A stretch of DNA of 64,000 bases, from positions 248,001-312,000 of the forward strand of contig NZ_JAGGMI010000004.1 in the NCBI RefSeq assembly GCF_017875235.1, written 5' to 3'. The notes beneath the pieces are model-generated. The model did not search any database and was not told the DNA's origin. It saw only the letters and a list, made by a program, of their open reading frames with translations. Positions 52,597 to 62,037 of this stretch are shown piece after piece. The stretch is from Asticcacaulis solisilvae. Its GTDB lineage: Bacteria; Pseudomonadota; Alphaproteobacteria; Caulobacterales; Caulobacteraceae. Within the stretch, counting starts at the first letter, position 1. Every line of letters begins with the position of its first letter. The translations under genes were made by a program, and so were the position numbers.

Positions 52597-53300
52597 GCCA
52601 ATTCCCTCAGAGGGCGTTTTCGGGTGCGTTTTCCCGCGCGGCTTCAACACGGTCTGTCGCGCGTGCCTGGCGGTGGTCCATTTTCGCAATGTGGTTTGTA
52701 CGCACAGGCAGGCCTTTCCCGAAGCGAAGCACTTCGTGGTCAAAAGTGGCAAGGACGGGTTCAGCCGGTCTGCGGCATGTAGAAACATGCCTGCGGAAGG
52801 AGAGCGCGGCATAGGCCGGCTGAAGGGATATGAGGGTCAAGCCGGCTTCTGCCGGGCTGTTTCAATCATGCTATGATGACGTCGGTAAAAATGGCGGCAC
52901 TTTGAGCGCGGTTTAAAATAAAAAACGAATTATACTTCCACTAGTGAGTATAGCTTTTGAAAACGCACACTTCGGCCGCTGCACTGCAACGATGGCTGGC
53001 AAGCCTGGATTCACTGGACTGCGCACTCAAAACCGCTATTTCTTCGCAATATGGGTTTTCGACGTCTGAGGCGCTTGATTCACCACGACCTTTTTACAAA
53101 AATTTCCATTAGATTTGCGTACTTTTTATTTCCCAAAAGGTAGATTTCTCCCGCAACGCACACAACTGGCGCCCTGTCGTCAGACCCTATGACACCTGGA
53201 TGCTTCAATCTGAATAGCGAAATGCCGAATATATACTTTAACAATAAAGTATATGCCCCGATGCTTGTCCATGTATTCCTTTGTGGCAGGACATCCTGAA
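52597..53300. other. Divergent gene-free regulatory region
   Basis: About 700 bases between the minus-strand oxidation operon and the plus-strand operon at 53301. It contains a small hairpin (AGCCGGC/GCCGGGCT near 52842-52858), an inverted repeat TATACT-N10-AGTATA at 52930-52951 with the palindrome CACTAGTG at its centre, an AT-rich segment from about 52910 to 53240, and a perfect inverted repeat at 53231-53254. I see no convincing gene. Confidence 0.5.
53231..53254. promoter_or_regulatory. Strong operator-like inverted repeat upstream of the 53301 operon
   Basis: ATATACTTTA-ACAA-TAAAGTATAT has perfect ten-base arms and lies about 50 bases before the start at 53301. TATACT/AGTATA also occurs at 52930-52951, so one regulator may bind both sites. 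Confidence 0.55.
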
Positions 53301-53654
53301 ATGCCCCTATCCGCTTTTCAACATGGCCACGCCGACTTTGCCGCATTGATGACAGACGTCTTTATCGCAGCGCCCAGCGACCGTGCCCACCAATTCGCCA
53401 CGCTGCGCGAAGCTATGACCCCGTACCTGGAAGAGCTCGGTGCCGGCAAGCCGCCGCGCGACACCGCCCACTTCGTCGCCACCGCGCGGACCTATCTGCG
53501 CGCCCTGTCGACCTATCCGTCGGACTACGCCGAGTGGCTTGAGGTCTTCCGCGCCTTCCAACAGCTCTTCAACGCCTATCAAACCGCACGGTCGGCTCGG
53601 CCCGCCGAACCCGTCATGACCCGCGTGCCAAATTCGCGCGCGTGGCGGACCTGA
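53301..53654 (+). CDS. Protein of unknown function, first gene of a three-gene operon
   Basis: A 117-residue, mostly helical cytoplasmic protein (MPLSAFQHGHADFAALMTDV, RAHQFATLREAMTPYLEELG, PSDYAEWLEVFRAFQQLFNA). No family is recognised. The ATG at 53301 has AGGA ten bases upstream; an in-frame ATG at 53253 overlaps the inverted repeat and is less likely. It ends 25 bases before the 745-codon gene. Confidence 0.55.
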   Translation: MPLSAFQHGHADFAALMTDVFIAAPSDRAHQFATLREAMTPYLEELGAGKPPRDTAHFVATARTYLRALSTYPSDYAEWLEVFRAFQQLFNAYQTARSARPAEPVMTRVPNSRAWRT

Positions 53655-53679
53655 CCTCCCGAAGGACTCGTAGACACGC

Positions 53680-55917
53680 ATGACCACCGCAGATGACAAG
53701 ATCAAAAGCCCGCAGCCGTTCGAGGACCGTCCCGGCTTTACGCCCGAAACATTGAATGTCCACCCCGAGCTTAGCGGTGCGGAAACGCCGGAAAGCCAGT
53801 GGCCGTTCGGCGACCTGACCGTGTCGACCCATGCCGGCCGCGACGGCTTCTGGGTCGTGGCACGGCGGCCGGGCGGCGGCGGCATCGCGCTGCGCACCTT
53901 CCCGATCATGGGGGCCTATGCGCTGAAAAAGGTCGCGGGCAACGACGCGGGCGGGGACTGGGAGGTTGAAACCAACTCCGGCCATTACCGGATTTCGCTG
54001 CGGCTCGAAAACGGCCTGATCCATATGACGTCGCGCCTGACGCCGTCGCACGACCTGCTGGTCGCCTTCTGGCCGCGCGACCTGTACGTCCTGGACAATA
54101 ACGACGACCCAAGGGCCGCGAAGGGCCATATGGAGGCGGCGCAACGTGGCCTGAACGGCGGCTACTGCTATTTCTGCCTGAACGAACCGGATTTCGGCAA
54201 TGTCCTCTACATGCAGAACCTGACGGCGCTCAATCCGTTCTTCAAGGAAACCAAGACGACGCCTGACGGCGTGGTCGGCGGCGAATGGCCGGAGCTGGGC
54301 TACCAGCCGCCGGCCGCGCCCAATGGCAATACGCCACCGGTCGATCCCCTGCCCAAAGGCCAGGAGGTCGTCATTTCCGACGCTCTGATCGCCATACGCG
54401 CGCCCTGTGCGGAAAACGAATTCACCATGGCCCGGACCTTCCTGGAACTGCTGGCCGACATCTATCCGCACATCGACAAGCCCGAACCCGTCCTGCGCGA
54501 CTGGCGGTGGCGCGCCGCCCGCACGCTGGAGGACCTGAAAACCTCGCCCGACGCCACGGTCGAGCACTACGGCTTCAAATATCTCCATCCCTACACGGCC
54601 TCGGAATATCCCGACAGCATGGTGCAGATGTCGGTCGTGGCGACGCTGCGCGAATATGAAGAGGTCTGCCAGATCGGCGGCGGTTTCTCGGCCGAACTGG
54701 CCGCCGGCATGCGCAAGTTCTACGACGAGGAGCTGGGCGTGCTGCGCCGCTACCTGCCGAATGTCGGCGCCGACAAGGACAGGGACGCGGTCGATTCCTG
54801 GTACCTCTACCATCCGCTGATGAATCTGGCGCGGCTGGCCATCAACGGCGAGGGCTGGGCGAAGGAGCTGTTCTTCGACGGTCTGGACTTCGTCATCCGC
54901 GCGGCGCAGCATTTCGACTATGTCTGGCCGATCATCTACAAGGTGACCGACTTCTCGGTCGTGGTGAAATCGCGCGAAGGCAACGGCGAAGACGGTCTGG
55001 GCCAGACCGATGTCGGTGGCATCTACGCTTATGTCATGCTTCAGGCGCATCAGTTGACCGGCGACAGGCGCTATGTCGACGAAGCCAAAAAAGCCTTGAA
55101 GGCTTTGGAGGATTTCCGCTTCGAGCTGGCCTACCAGACCAACCTGACGGCGTGGGGCGCGGTCGCCTGCCTGAAACTCTACAAGCTGGAAGGCGACCAG
55201 CACTATCTCGACCAGAGCCTGATCTTTATCGCCAGCCTGCTGCACAACTGCGAACTGTGGGGCTCGCACCTGAACTGGGCCGAGCACTATGCCAACTTCT
55301 TCGGCGTCACCTGCCTGCACGACGGGCCGTACCTGGCCGCCTATGAAGCGTTCGAATGCTTCATGGCCTTCGATGAATATCTTCAGGAAGGCGGCGACGA
55401 CATCCCCGATTCCGCCCGCCTGCTGCTGGCCGAATACTGGCGCTTCACACTCGACGTCCTGTGGTCCTTCTATCCCGACGCCCTGCCCGAAGAGGCGATT
55501 TCCAAGGAGGTCCGCAACGGCCATATCGACCGCAACCTGTCCTTCCCGCTCGAGGACATCTACGGCGACGGTAGTCCGGCCGGACAGGTAGGCCAGGAGA
55601 TATACGGCGCCGGCGCGGCCTTCGTCATCGCGTCGCGCGCCTATGCCGAGTGCCCGGGCGCGCCGTTCCGCGTCTTTTCGGAATATCCCATGCAGGTCGA
55701 TTGCCGCGACGGCCAGGTCCACATACGGCTTCTGGGACCCAAGGGCTATAAAGGCCGCCTGAAGCTGACGCCCAAGGACGAAGGGGCCGCGCCGCGGATC
55801 GCGCTCCTGGCCCACGACGGCGAGCCGGTTCCTGCCGAAGACCACGACATTTATCGCGCCGCCGCCGATGGCCGCTTCACGGTCATGTGGCAGCCGCCGG
55901 AAAGTACGGCCGTATGA
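53680..55917 (+). CDS. Large protein of unknown function, possible alpha-toroid glycosidase-like fold
   Basis: A 745-residue protein without signal peptide. Residues about 30-260 are beta-rich (GDLTVSTHAGRDGFWVVARR). Residues about 270-640 consist of repeated helical pairs with conserved aromatic and acidic residues (AARTLEDLKTSPDATVEHYG, YHPLMNLARLAINGEGWAKE, GLGQTDVGGIYAYVMLQAHQ, LHNCELWGSHLNWAEHYANF), a pattern suggestive of an (alpha/alpha) toroid as in six-hairpin glycosidases. The C-terminal 80 residues are beta-rich again (QVHIRLLGPKGYKGRLKLTP). This fold reading is inference from sequence pattern; no known family motif is secure. Its stop overlaps the next gene by four bases. Confidence 0.65.
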   Translation: MTTADDKIKSPQPFEDRPGFTPETLNVHPELSGAETPESQWPFGDLTVSTHAGRDGFWVVARRPGGGGIALRTFPIMGAYALKKVAGNDAGGDWEVETNSGHYRISLRLENGLIHMTSRLTPSHDLLVAFWPRDLYVLDNNDDPRAAKGHMEAAQRGLNGGYCYFCLNEPDFGNVLYMQNLTALNPFFKETKTTPDGVVGGEWPELGYQPPAAPNGNTPPVDPLPKGQEVVISDALIAIRAPCAENEFTMARTFLELLADIYPHIDKPEPVLRDWRWRAARTLEDLKTSPDATVEHYGFKYLHPYTASEYPDSMVQMSVVATLREYEEVCQIGGGFSAELAAGMRKFYDEELGVLRRYLPNVGADKDRDAVDSWYLYHPLMNLARLAINGEGWAKELFFDGLDFVIRAAQHFDYVWPIIYKVTDFSVVVKSREGNGEDGLGQTDVGGIYAYVMLQAHQLTGDRRYVDEAKKALKALEDFRFELAYQTNLTAWGAVACLKLYKLEGDQHYLDQSLIFIASLLHNCELWGSHLNWAEHYANFFGVTCLHDGPYLAAYEAFECFMAFDEYLQEGGDDIPDSARLLLAEYWRFTLDVLWSFYPDALPEEAISKEVRNGHIDRNLSFPLEDIYGDGSPAGQVGQEIYGAGAAFVIASRAYAECPGAPFRVFSEYPMQVDCRDGQVHIRLLGPKGYKGRLKLTPKDEGAAPRIALLAHDGEPVPAEDHDIYRAAADGRFTVMWQPPESTAV

Positions 55918-56636
55918 TGCCCGCCTTAAAGGAACACGCCGTGCTTCTGCACGGGCTTGGCGAAACGCCGTGGCAGATGGCGCTGATCGAAGGCGCGCTC
56001 CAGGCCGCCGGGTTCGGCGTGACCAACCTGCGCTATCCATCGACCGAAGCCTGCACCGCGGAACTGGCGGACCGCTTCGTGCGGCCGCTGTTCGACCGGT
56101 TTCGCGACGCGCCGAAACTGCACTTCGTCACCCACTCGATGGGCGGCATCATGATGCGCTACCTGCTTCAGGACCGGCAGCCGGCCAATCTCGGCCGCGT
56201 CGTCATGCTGGCGCCCGGCCACCACGGCAGCCAGATCCTGGAACTCTATCGCCGCACGCGAATGTTCAAGGAGATGTTTGGCCCCGCCGGACAGGAGGTG
56301 GGCACGGGAGACCATTGCTTTTCCTGCTTCCTCGACGACACGGCGGAATACGAGCTTGGTATCATCGCCGGCATCCTGTCGGGAGACCCGCTGGCCAATC
56401 TTGTCCTGTCCTGGCCTCATGACGGGCGGCTGTCCGTGGAGACCACGCGCCTTCACGGCATGCGCGACCACACCCTGGTTCCGGCGACCCACGACCACAT
56501 TACCTTCCACCCCTTGGCCATCTTCCAGACCCTTCAGTTCCTGAAAACCGGACGGTTCTTCAGGATCACCTCGTCCTCCTCAGTGCCCGTCCCTGCCGGG
56601 ACACGCCCAGCGATTTTCGAAAGTACTGACGCTTAG
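55914..56636 (+). CDS. Alpha/beta-hydrolase (lipase/esterase-like, PGAP1 type)
   Basis: A 240-residue cytoplasmic hydrolase: HAVLLHGLGETPWQMALIEG gives the oxyanion strand, VTHSMGGIMMRYLL the serine nucleophile near residue 86, and a GMRDHTLVPATHDH segment the acid and histidine. Similar small proteins are annotated as lipases or acyltransferases. ATG 55914 overlaps the previous stop (GTATGATG), so it is coupled to the 745-residue protein. Its TAG stop lies on the edge of a palindromic repeat. Substrate unknown. Confidence 0.8.
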   Translation: MMPALKEHAVLLHGLGETPWQMALIEGALQAAGFGVTNLRYPSTEACTAELADRFVRPLFDRFRDAPKLHFVTHSMGGIMMRYLLQDRQPANLGRVVMLAPGHHGSQILELYRRTRMFKEMFGPAGQEVGTGDHCFSCFLDDTAEYELGIIAGILSGDPLANLVLSWPHDGRLSVETTRLHGMRDHTLVPATHDHITFHPLAIFQTLQFLKTGRFFRITSSSSVPVPAGTRPAIFESTDA

Positions 56637-56740
56637 CGTTTCCCGCTAAACCGCATTTATTAGTGGACGCTGCCAGAAATTGCATCGGCGCTTTACCGGG
56701 AAACGCCCAAGATTCGAATGATTTCGGATAAACATCATTC
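56634..56740 (+). repeat. Diverged double-hairpin repeat relative abutting a stop codon
   Basis: GCGTTTCCCG (56636-56645) pairs perfectly with CGGGAAACGC (56697-56706); a second hairpin GAATGAT/ATCATTC follows (56715-56740). The TAG stop of the hydrolase overlaps its first base. The GCGTTTCCCG end is shared with the element at 43119. Confidence 0.6.
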
Positions 56741-56772
56741 AAGTCCGGATTTTTTACGTTATCGCGATATTT

Positions 56773-56874
56773 AGATCGGTATGATTTTAAATGGAAACAT
56801 TATACCAATCTACGTTTTGTTTTGTCGCGATATTTAAGGCGAAAACCGCTTACACTTTTCGCCATATCGCTCTA
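56773..56874 (-). repeat. Double-hairpin palindromic repeat
   Basis: In minus direction it starts TAGAGCGATATGGCGAAAAG, with hairpin 1, linker GCGACAAAACAAAACG and hairpin 2 (AGATTGGTATAAT / AATCATACCGATCT). Directly beyond hairpin 2 there is a further fragment (AAATATCGCGATAACG) that resembles the hairpin 1 end of another copy, giving a composite with the element at 56634. Confidence 0.88.
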
Positions 56875-56975
56875 GCCGAAATCCGCCCAACGCGTTTCGA
56901 CGTATCGCTCCACAGTCCGGCACACCTGTCAGGAGGCCGCGCACCTGACCCACAGCCTCCGGAAAGCACACGGCC

Positions 56976-57233
56976 ATGACACTGCGGTTCAGCGATCCCC
57001 GTCACATCCATCTTCTCTGCAGGATCGCGGAGGGCGATCTTTCAACCCTGAAAGCCCTGTACGGCCTGACCGCGCTGGTCCTTTACGCCTCCCTGCGCCG
57101 TCGCATGGACGATGATGAGATTATCGAGCGCTTGCTGGCCGATATTTTCGCCGCCATCTGGAAACGTCCGCATGACTTTCATGCGCGGTCGGAATGGGCT
57201 GGAAAATCCCGGGAAACGGCGCTGCTGCCGTGA
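56976..57233 (+). pseudogene. Truncated ECF sigma factor (region 2 only)
   Basis: The 85-residue product matches region 2 of ECF sigma factors: HLLCRIAEGDLSTLKALYGL, then EIIERLLADIFAAIWKRPHD, equivalent to the core-binding and -10 recognition helices. After residue about 72 the sequence departs (WAGKSRETALLP) and stops. Region 4, needed for -35 binding, is missing and no anti-sigma gene follows. It is therefore a remnant, or at best a region 2-only protein. ATG 56976 lacks a strong ribosome site. A composite of repeats precedes it and a tRNA lies downstream. Confidence 0.6.
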
Positions 57234-57478
57234 GTAGTTCCTGAGCATGGCGCCGGCCACAATGGTGTTTGTGGTGCTATCCTTGACCCACAGCACCCGC
57301 CGCGTCTTGCGCTCCGCGGCGATCGACTTCGCCCGGACGGCTGCCGCCTGCGTTTTTCTCCAGCTTGCGATCGCCAAAAGTCTCTTTGAAGAATTGTGGG
57401 GTAGCCACTATAGTTCGCGCCCGTGTTGGCACGCGTTTTCAGGACCGCAGGCCAAACCTCTCAAGCCCTTATAAAACC

Positions 57479-57558
<80 letters not shown>

Positions 57559-57663
57559 CTTCGCCGGACACCGGCCTCAGGTGGCGCGGAACCTAAGCCA
57601 ATCCCCAGCCACACTCAACCGCAAAAAGCGGATAACCACAAAAAACGGCCTCCGGCCGCCAGG

Positions 57664-59385
57664 TCAGGCAGCAAGCCCCGCCGCCTGCATCATCGGTTTC
57701 AGCGCCGCCAGGGCCTGGGGATTGCCCATCAGGCTGTCGCGGATCTGCGGTATGCGTAGCAGCCGCATCACTTCCGCCTTGGCCTGGTCGCTGACCGGAC
57801 CCAGCGGCGCACCATTGCCGGCGGCGAAGTTGAGCAGCATGGCCAGCTTGTTCATCGGCGACACGGGGGCCTTCAATGTCTGCTGGATCAGATGGATGTC
57901 GCCGGCGATCTGGCCGCCGATATGGCCCAGCTTGGCCATGATCTCGTCCCGGTCGGCATCGCTCAAGGCCGCCTTCAGCACCTTCTTCTGCATCTGCGCC
58001 AGTTGCTGCAGCCGTTGCGGCGCAGGCGTGTTGGAGTTGCGGATCTCGCGTTCGAACTTCAGGCTGGTGATGGCCGACGCCAGCCAACGCGCCGCCTGGC
58101 GCTTGTTGGCCGCGCCCGCGACGTTTTCGCAAAGCCAGATCAGCTTGTCGATTTCTTCGGAGGCGGTGTTGGCGTTCTGGGTCAGGCTGGCAACGAAATC
58201 CGACGACACCAGCATCTTGGAACGCTCGGTGAATGCCTCCTTGACGTCATCGCGCTGGGATTCTTCCTTGCCGGCGGCCGTCATGCACATGGCCAGGGCG
58301 CGCAGAATCTCGATCTCGCCTTCCGGATCGCCCGGCTTCAGGCGGCGCGGCCCCTTCAACTCCAGCATCAGGCGCTTGGAAATGTTTGCCGCCAGGGTTT
58401 TCAGGCAATCGCGCAGGATCAGGTTGTGATAGCCTTCCAGCACGTCCTTCAACGGCGGGATGATGCGCGCGATCTGCGGATCGACCTTGGCGACCAGATC
58501 GACTTCGCGGCCCGCGGCCATGCGGGTCATGATGGCCAGCGACGTGCCGAGATCGGCCTCTTCGCCCAGGACATCCGACAACGAACTGCGCGACGCGAAG
58601 ATTTCGACCACCGGCGCCTCGATGACGTGCATGGCCCACTCACGGCCATCGAGATTGTCGGCCAGCACGGTGGCGAACAGCAGCAGTTTTTCGAGCTTGA
58701 CCGCCGGCCGCCTGTCCTCGCCCAGCACCTTTGCCAGGGCGCCGCCCAGGATATAGGCCTTTTCAGGGTGGCCCGACAGCTTGTCGATCGTGCCGAGCCA
58801 GTTGGATGGCACCACATCGGGGAAGGTCTTCTTGCGGCCATCGGTGATCAGGCGGGTCACTGCCTTGTCGATCAAGGCGCGCCAGCGGCGCATCAGTTCG
58901 TGCAGGTCCTGGCCCGTGTCCTGGCTTTCCGGCACGGCCAGCTTCTGCACCACATGCTGGAGCTCGGTGCCCGTTGCCTCCAGCCGTTCAGCGAGGTCGG
59001 GCCGGTGCAGCAGTTCAAACGGCGTGACGGCATTGCGTTTCAGCCATTCTTCCAGAAGGCGCGAAATCTTCTCGCGCGCCACGGCGGTATACAGGTCCTG
59101 GGGGGCGGTACAGACGCTGTCGACCGAAGCGACCGTCTTGACCTTTGTCTTCTGTTCGGGGGCGCCCTTGGTGAAGACGGTCAGCGAGCGGTATTCACCG
59201 CTGTTGTTGTCGAGCGTCTCCTTGCTGACCATCACGGCCGCGAAGCTTTTTTCGACCAGCAGGGTCTCGGCCGACTTTATGGCAAGATCACGGTTTTCCA
59301 GCGCCATTTGCAGGGCCCATGACGATGACGGCGTCTTGCGCGCGAAAACCTCGTAGTGCACCTGGCTGTGAGCAAAGGAACTCAT
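57664..59385 (-). CDS. Conserved-looking helical protein of unknown function (573 residues)
   Basis: A 573-residue, almost entirely helical cytoplasmic protein without signal peptide or membrane segment. Near the N-terminus it has [20 protein letters not shown] and a beta segment ([36 protein letters not shown]); the rest is a chain of amphipathic helices ([60 protein letters not shown]). No catalytic motif is seen; a scaffold or adaptor role is possible. The ATG has GGGAA upstream. It is divergent from chvI, with 207 bases between, so it may share regulation with the ChvIG system (inference). Confidence 0.65.
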   Translation of the reverse strand: MSSFAHSQVHYEVFARKTPSSSWALQMALENRDLAIKSAETLLVEKSFAAVMVSKETLDNNSGEYRSLTVFTKGAPEQKTKVKTVASVDSVCTAPQDLYTAVAREKISRLLEEWLKRNAVTPFELLHRPDLAERLEATGTELQHVVQKLAVPESQDTGQDLHELMRRWRALIDKAVTRLITDGRKKTFPDVVPSNWLGTIDKLSGHPEKAYILGGALAKVLGEDRRPAVKLEKLLLFATVLADNLDGREWAMHVIEAPVVEIFASRSSLSDVLGEEADLGTSLAIMTRMAAGREVDLVAKVDPQIARIIPPLKDVLEGYHNLILRDCLKTLAANISKRLMLELKGPRRLKPGDPEGEIEILRALAMCMTAAGKEESQRDDVKEAFTERSKMLVSSDFVASLTQNANTASEEIDKLIWLCENVAGAANKRQAARWLASAITSLKFEREIRNSNTPAPQRLQQLAQMQKKVLKAALSDADRDEIMAKLGHIGGQIAGDIHLIQQTLKAPVSPMNKLAMLLNFAAGNGAPLGPVSDQAKAEVMRLLRIPQIRDSLMGNPQALAALKPMMQAAGLAA

Positions 59386-59592
59386 TACATTTCCCGGTCA
59401 ACCCCTACCATGGGGCCTTGAAATTCCTGCAAAATTTACACAAATGGGGTTAAAATCCCATTGAGGACGCAGACGCGTCCCGATATGACCTGCTTTGAGC
59501 CGCGTTCCCGCCTTGAAATGGTCGCTATTGCGCTCGAAGAACTGTAGCAGTGGCGTATCCTATTCTACCCTTTACAGAAAACCGGAGCATTC

Positions 59593-60303
59593 ATGGCCCG
59601 CATTACCCTGGTCGATGACGACGAAAACATCGTGACAAGCGTATCCCTCGCGCTGGAAAGCGGCGGTCATACGATCCAGGCCTATTACGACGGGGCCACC
59701 GGCCTGGCCGCGCTCGAGAAGGATCCGCCGGATCTCGCCATTCTCGACGTCAAGATGCCGCGCATGGACGGCATGGAAGTCCTGAAACGCGTCCGGGCGA
59801 CATCGAACCTGCCGGTCATCATACTGACGTCCAAGGACGACGAGATCGACGAAATCCTGGGTTTCAACCTGGGCGCCGACGACTATATGCACAAGCCGTT
59901 CTCGCAGCGCCTGCTGCTGGAGCGCGTCAAGGCAGTGCTGCGCCGCGCCGGCATCGTCGAACAGGGTGAGGCGCCTGAGGTCCAGGAAGCGCTGAACGCC
60001 AAGTCGCTGAAGCGCGGCAAGCTGGTCATGGACGCCGCGCGTCACGAATGCACCTGGGACGGCAAGCCCGTACGCCTGACCGTCACCGAATTCCTGCTGC
60101 TGCACGCCCTGGCCCAGCGTCCAGGCTTCGTCAAGAGCCGCGACAACCTGATGGACGCGGCCTATGACGATCAGGTCTATGTTGACGACCGTACGATCGA
60201 CAGCCACGTCAAGCGCATGCGCAAGAAGTTCCGCGTCGTCGATCCCGAGTTCGATTCGATCGAGACGCTGTATGGCGTCGGCTACCGTTACCGCGAAGCC
60301 TGA
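59593..60303 (+). CDS. chvI: Response regulator ChvI (OmpR/PhoB family)
   Basis: A 236-residue transcription factor. Receiver domain: acidic cluster DDD at residues 8-10, phosphoacceptor Asp52 in [12 protein letters not shown], Thr/Lys in ILTSKDDE. The C-terminal winged helix (about 140-234) contains [20 protein letters not shown] and [18 protein letters not shown]. The pairing with the kinase gene 27 bases downstream and then hprK and PTS genes is the conserved alphaproteobacterial chvI-chvG-hprK arrangement, which controls envelope stress and acid/osmotic responses in relatives. GGAG precedes the ATG. Confidence 0.95.
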   Translation: MARITLVDDDENIVTSVSLALESGGHTIQAYYDGATGLAALEKDPPDLAILDVKMPRMDGMEVLKRVRATSNLPVIILTSKDDEIDEILGFNLGADDYMHKPFSQRLLLERVKAVLRRAGIVEQGEAPEVQEALNAKSLKRGKLVMDAARHECTWDGKPVRLTVTEFLLLHALAQRPGFVKSRDNLMDAAYDDQVYVDDRTIDSHVKRMRKKFRVVDPEFDSIETLYGVGYRYREA

Positions 60304-60330
60304 GCACACGTCCTGCCATAGGAAACGGCG

Positions 60331-61887
60331 ATGACACCCAGTCCCTGGTACAAGCGGCTGCCCTTTATCCATTCGCGCCTGGGGCGGCTGGTTGTCGGAC
60401 TGAACATCATCAGCCTGCTGATCCTTGTTTCCGGCACATTGGTCGTGAACGAGTTCCGCCGCGGTCTGATCCAGGCCTATGAGGATTCGCTGAAGTCCCA
60501 GGCCCAAACCATCGGCAACCTGATCGGGGCCGTGGCGACGGGTGAGGAGAACGAAGCCCCACATCTGCAGCCCTATTACGCCGCGCAGGTGATGAACCGC
60601 TTCATTCCGCAGGGCCAGCGCGCGCGTCTGTTCGACATCAACGGCGAGCTGGTATCGGACGGCACCTGGATCGCCGACTCGCTGGCCGGATCGGACCGGA
60701 TCGAGGTCGCGCCCCTGCCGCCGGCGCGCAAGTCCACCGATCCGCAGCCCAAGGACAATTCTTCTGAAATGGCGAAGCTTCGCGCCCAGGGCCAGAGCGA
60801 CCTCCAGGACGAGGTCGCCATGGCGCTGAGCGGTACGGAAGTGGCGCATGTCCGCCACAACGAGCGCGGCCGGAAGGTCGTGTCAGTCTCCATTCCGATC
60901 AAGCGGGTGAAGACGGTTCTGGGCGTGCTGACGCTGGAGCGCGGCAATGTCGACGAGATCGTCCAGGCGCAGCGTCAAGCCATGGTGCCCTTCATCCTGG
61001 TCGCCTTGGGCGTGACCTTCATCTCGTCGATCATGCTGCATTTCCTGATCACGCGTCCGATTCAGCGCCTGTCGGTGGCCGCCGATACGGTTCGCGCCAA
61101 CCAGGCGCGCGCCATCTCCCTGCCTGATCTCGAGGAGCGCCAGGACGAGATCGGCGGCCTGGCGCGGTCGCTGGAAAGCATGACCGATACACTATGGCGG
61201 CGGATGGAGGAGATCGACCGCTTCGCCGCCGACGTGGCGCATGAGATCAAGAATCCGCTGACCTCAATCCGCAGCGCCCTGGAGACCCTGTCGATCGTCA
61301 GGGACGACAGCGCCAAGGACCGGCTGATGGGGGTGCTGAACCAGGATGTACGCCGGCTGGATCGCCTGATCACCGACATCTCCAATGCGTCGCGCCTCGA
61401 CGCCGAGCTGTCACGCGACGTGCCCAAGGCGGTCGATGTCGGCGGGCTGATGGAAGACATCGTGTCGCTGTATGAACATACCGGCACGGTGCGCGTCTCC
61501 TTAAGCCGGGAGATCGCGCACGCCCGGGTCAACGGCCGCGAAGGCCCGCTAGGCCAGGTCTTCCGCAACGTCATCGACAATGCCCGCTCCTTCTCGCCCG
61601 AAGACGGTGAGGTCCGTGTCACCCTGCTCCCGGGCGAGGCCGGGCAGCTCCTGGTCACGATCGAGGACGATGGCCCGGGGATTCCGGAGGAAAACCTGGA
61701 GACCATCTTCCAGCGGTTCTATACGTCGCGGCCGAAGGGCACGAGCTTCGGTAACAATTCGGGCCTTGGCCTGTCGATCTCGCGCCAGATCGTCGAGGCG
61801 CACCACGGCAAGATCTGGGCGGAAAACCGGACCGAAGGCGACACGGTGTTGGGGGCGAGGTTCAGTATTATCCTGCCGAGCGCCTGA
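60331..61887 (+). CDS. chvG: Sensor histidine kinase ChvG
   Basis: A 518-residue membrane kinase that phosphorylates ChvI. TM1 is at about residues 22-42 (LVVGLNIISLLILVSGTLVV), a periplasmic sensing domain of about 165 residues follows, then TM2 at about 215-235 (FILVALGVTFISSIMLHFLI) and a HAMP segment. The phosphorylated His lies in AADVAHEIKNPLTSIRSALE (about residue 305). ATP-binding boxes are NVIDNARSFSP, EDDGPGI and GLGLSISRQIVEAHHGKI. AGGAAAC precedes the ATG. Unusually strong hairpins follow the gene before hprK. Confidence 0.95.
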   Translation: MTPSPWYKRLPFIHSRLGRLVVGLNIISLLILVSGTLVVNEFRRGLIQAYEDSLKSQAQTIGNLIGAVATGEENEAPHLQPYYAAQVMNRFIPQGQRARLFDINGELVSDGTWIADSLAGSDRIEVAPLPPARKSTDPQPKDNSSEMAKLRAQGQSDLQDEVAMALSGTEVAHVRHNERGRKVVSVSIPIKRVKTVLGVLTLERGNVDEIVQAQRQAMVPFILVALGVTFISSIMLHFLITRPIQRLSVAADTVRANQARAISLPDLEERQDEIGGLARSLESMTDTLWRRMEEIDRFAADVAHEIKNPLTSIRSALETLSIVRDDSAKDRLMGVLNQDVRRLDRLITDISNASRLDAELSRDVPKAVDVGGLMEDIVSLYEHTGTVRVSLSREIAHARVNGREGPLGQVFRNVIDNARSFSPEDGEVRVTLLPGEAGQLLVTIEDDGPGIPEENLETIFQRFYTSRPKGTSFGNNSGLGLSISRQIVEAHHGKIWAENRTEGDTVLGARFSIILPSA

Positions 61888-61893
61888 TATTTC

Positions 61894-62016
61894 CGGGGTG
61901 TGGGGCCCGTGGCCCCACGAACACCCTTTTTTCTTTTCCTCTTTCGGCCGCTTGCGGCCGAAAGAGGAAAAGAAGTAAGTCTTGGGGCCCAAAAAACGTT
62001 TCTTGGGGCCCCAATC
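61894..62016. repeat. Cluster of strong inverted repeats between chvG and hprK
   Basis: Three hairpins in 120 bases: GTGGGGCC..GGCCCCAC (61899-61918), then perfect 19-base arms CTTTTCCTCTTTCGGCCGC / GCGGCCGAAAGAGGAAAAG (61933-61951 and 61954-61972) with a two-base loop, then CTTGGGGCCC..GGGGCCCCAA (61981-62013). No terminal T-run follows the middle hairpin on either strand beyond short TTTT, so it may be a processing site, a bidirectional terminator or a mobile palindrome. Confidence 0.75.
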
Positions 62017-62037
62017 CCATAAGTTTTCGGCACCCGC

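Noticed and set aside
52597-52812. Upstream extension of the 49-codon ORF to 121 codons
   Set aside because: The added part has no coding character and no ribosome site, while ATG 52596 is preceded by GAGGGAAT.
53080-53346. Minus-strand 88-codon frame in the divergent region, possible transposase remnant
   Set aside because: No recognisable transposase motif, and it overlaps the strong palindrome and the start of the plus-strand gene at 53301.
57042-57377. Minus-strand 111-codon frame opposite the sigma remnant, TTG start
   Set aside because: Its first 45 codons look basic and possibly coding, but the start is TTG with a poor ribosome site and most of the frame is antisense to the sigma-like sequence. 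Not enough to call.
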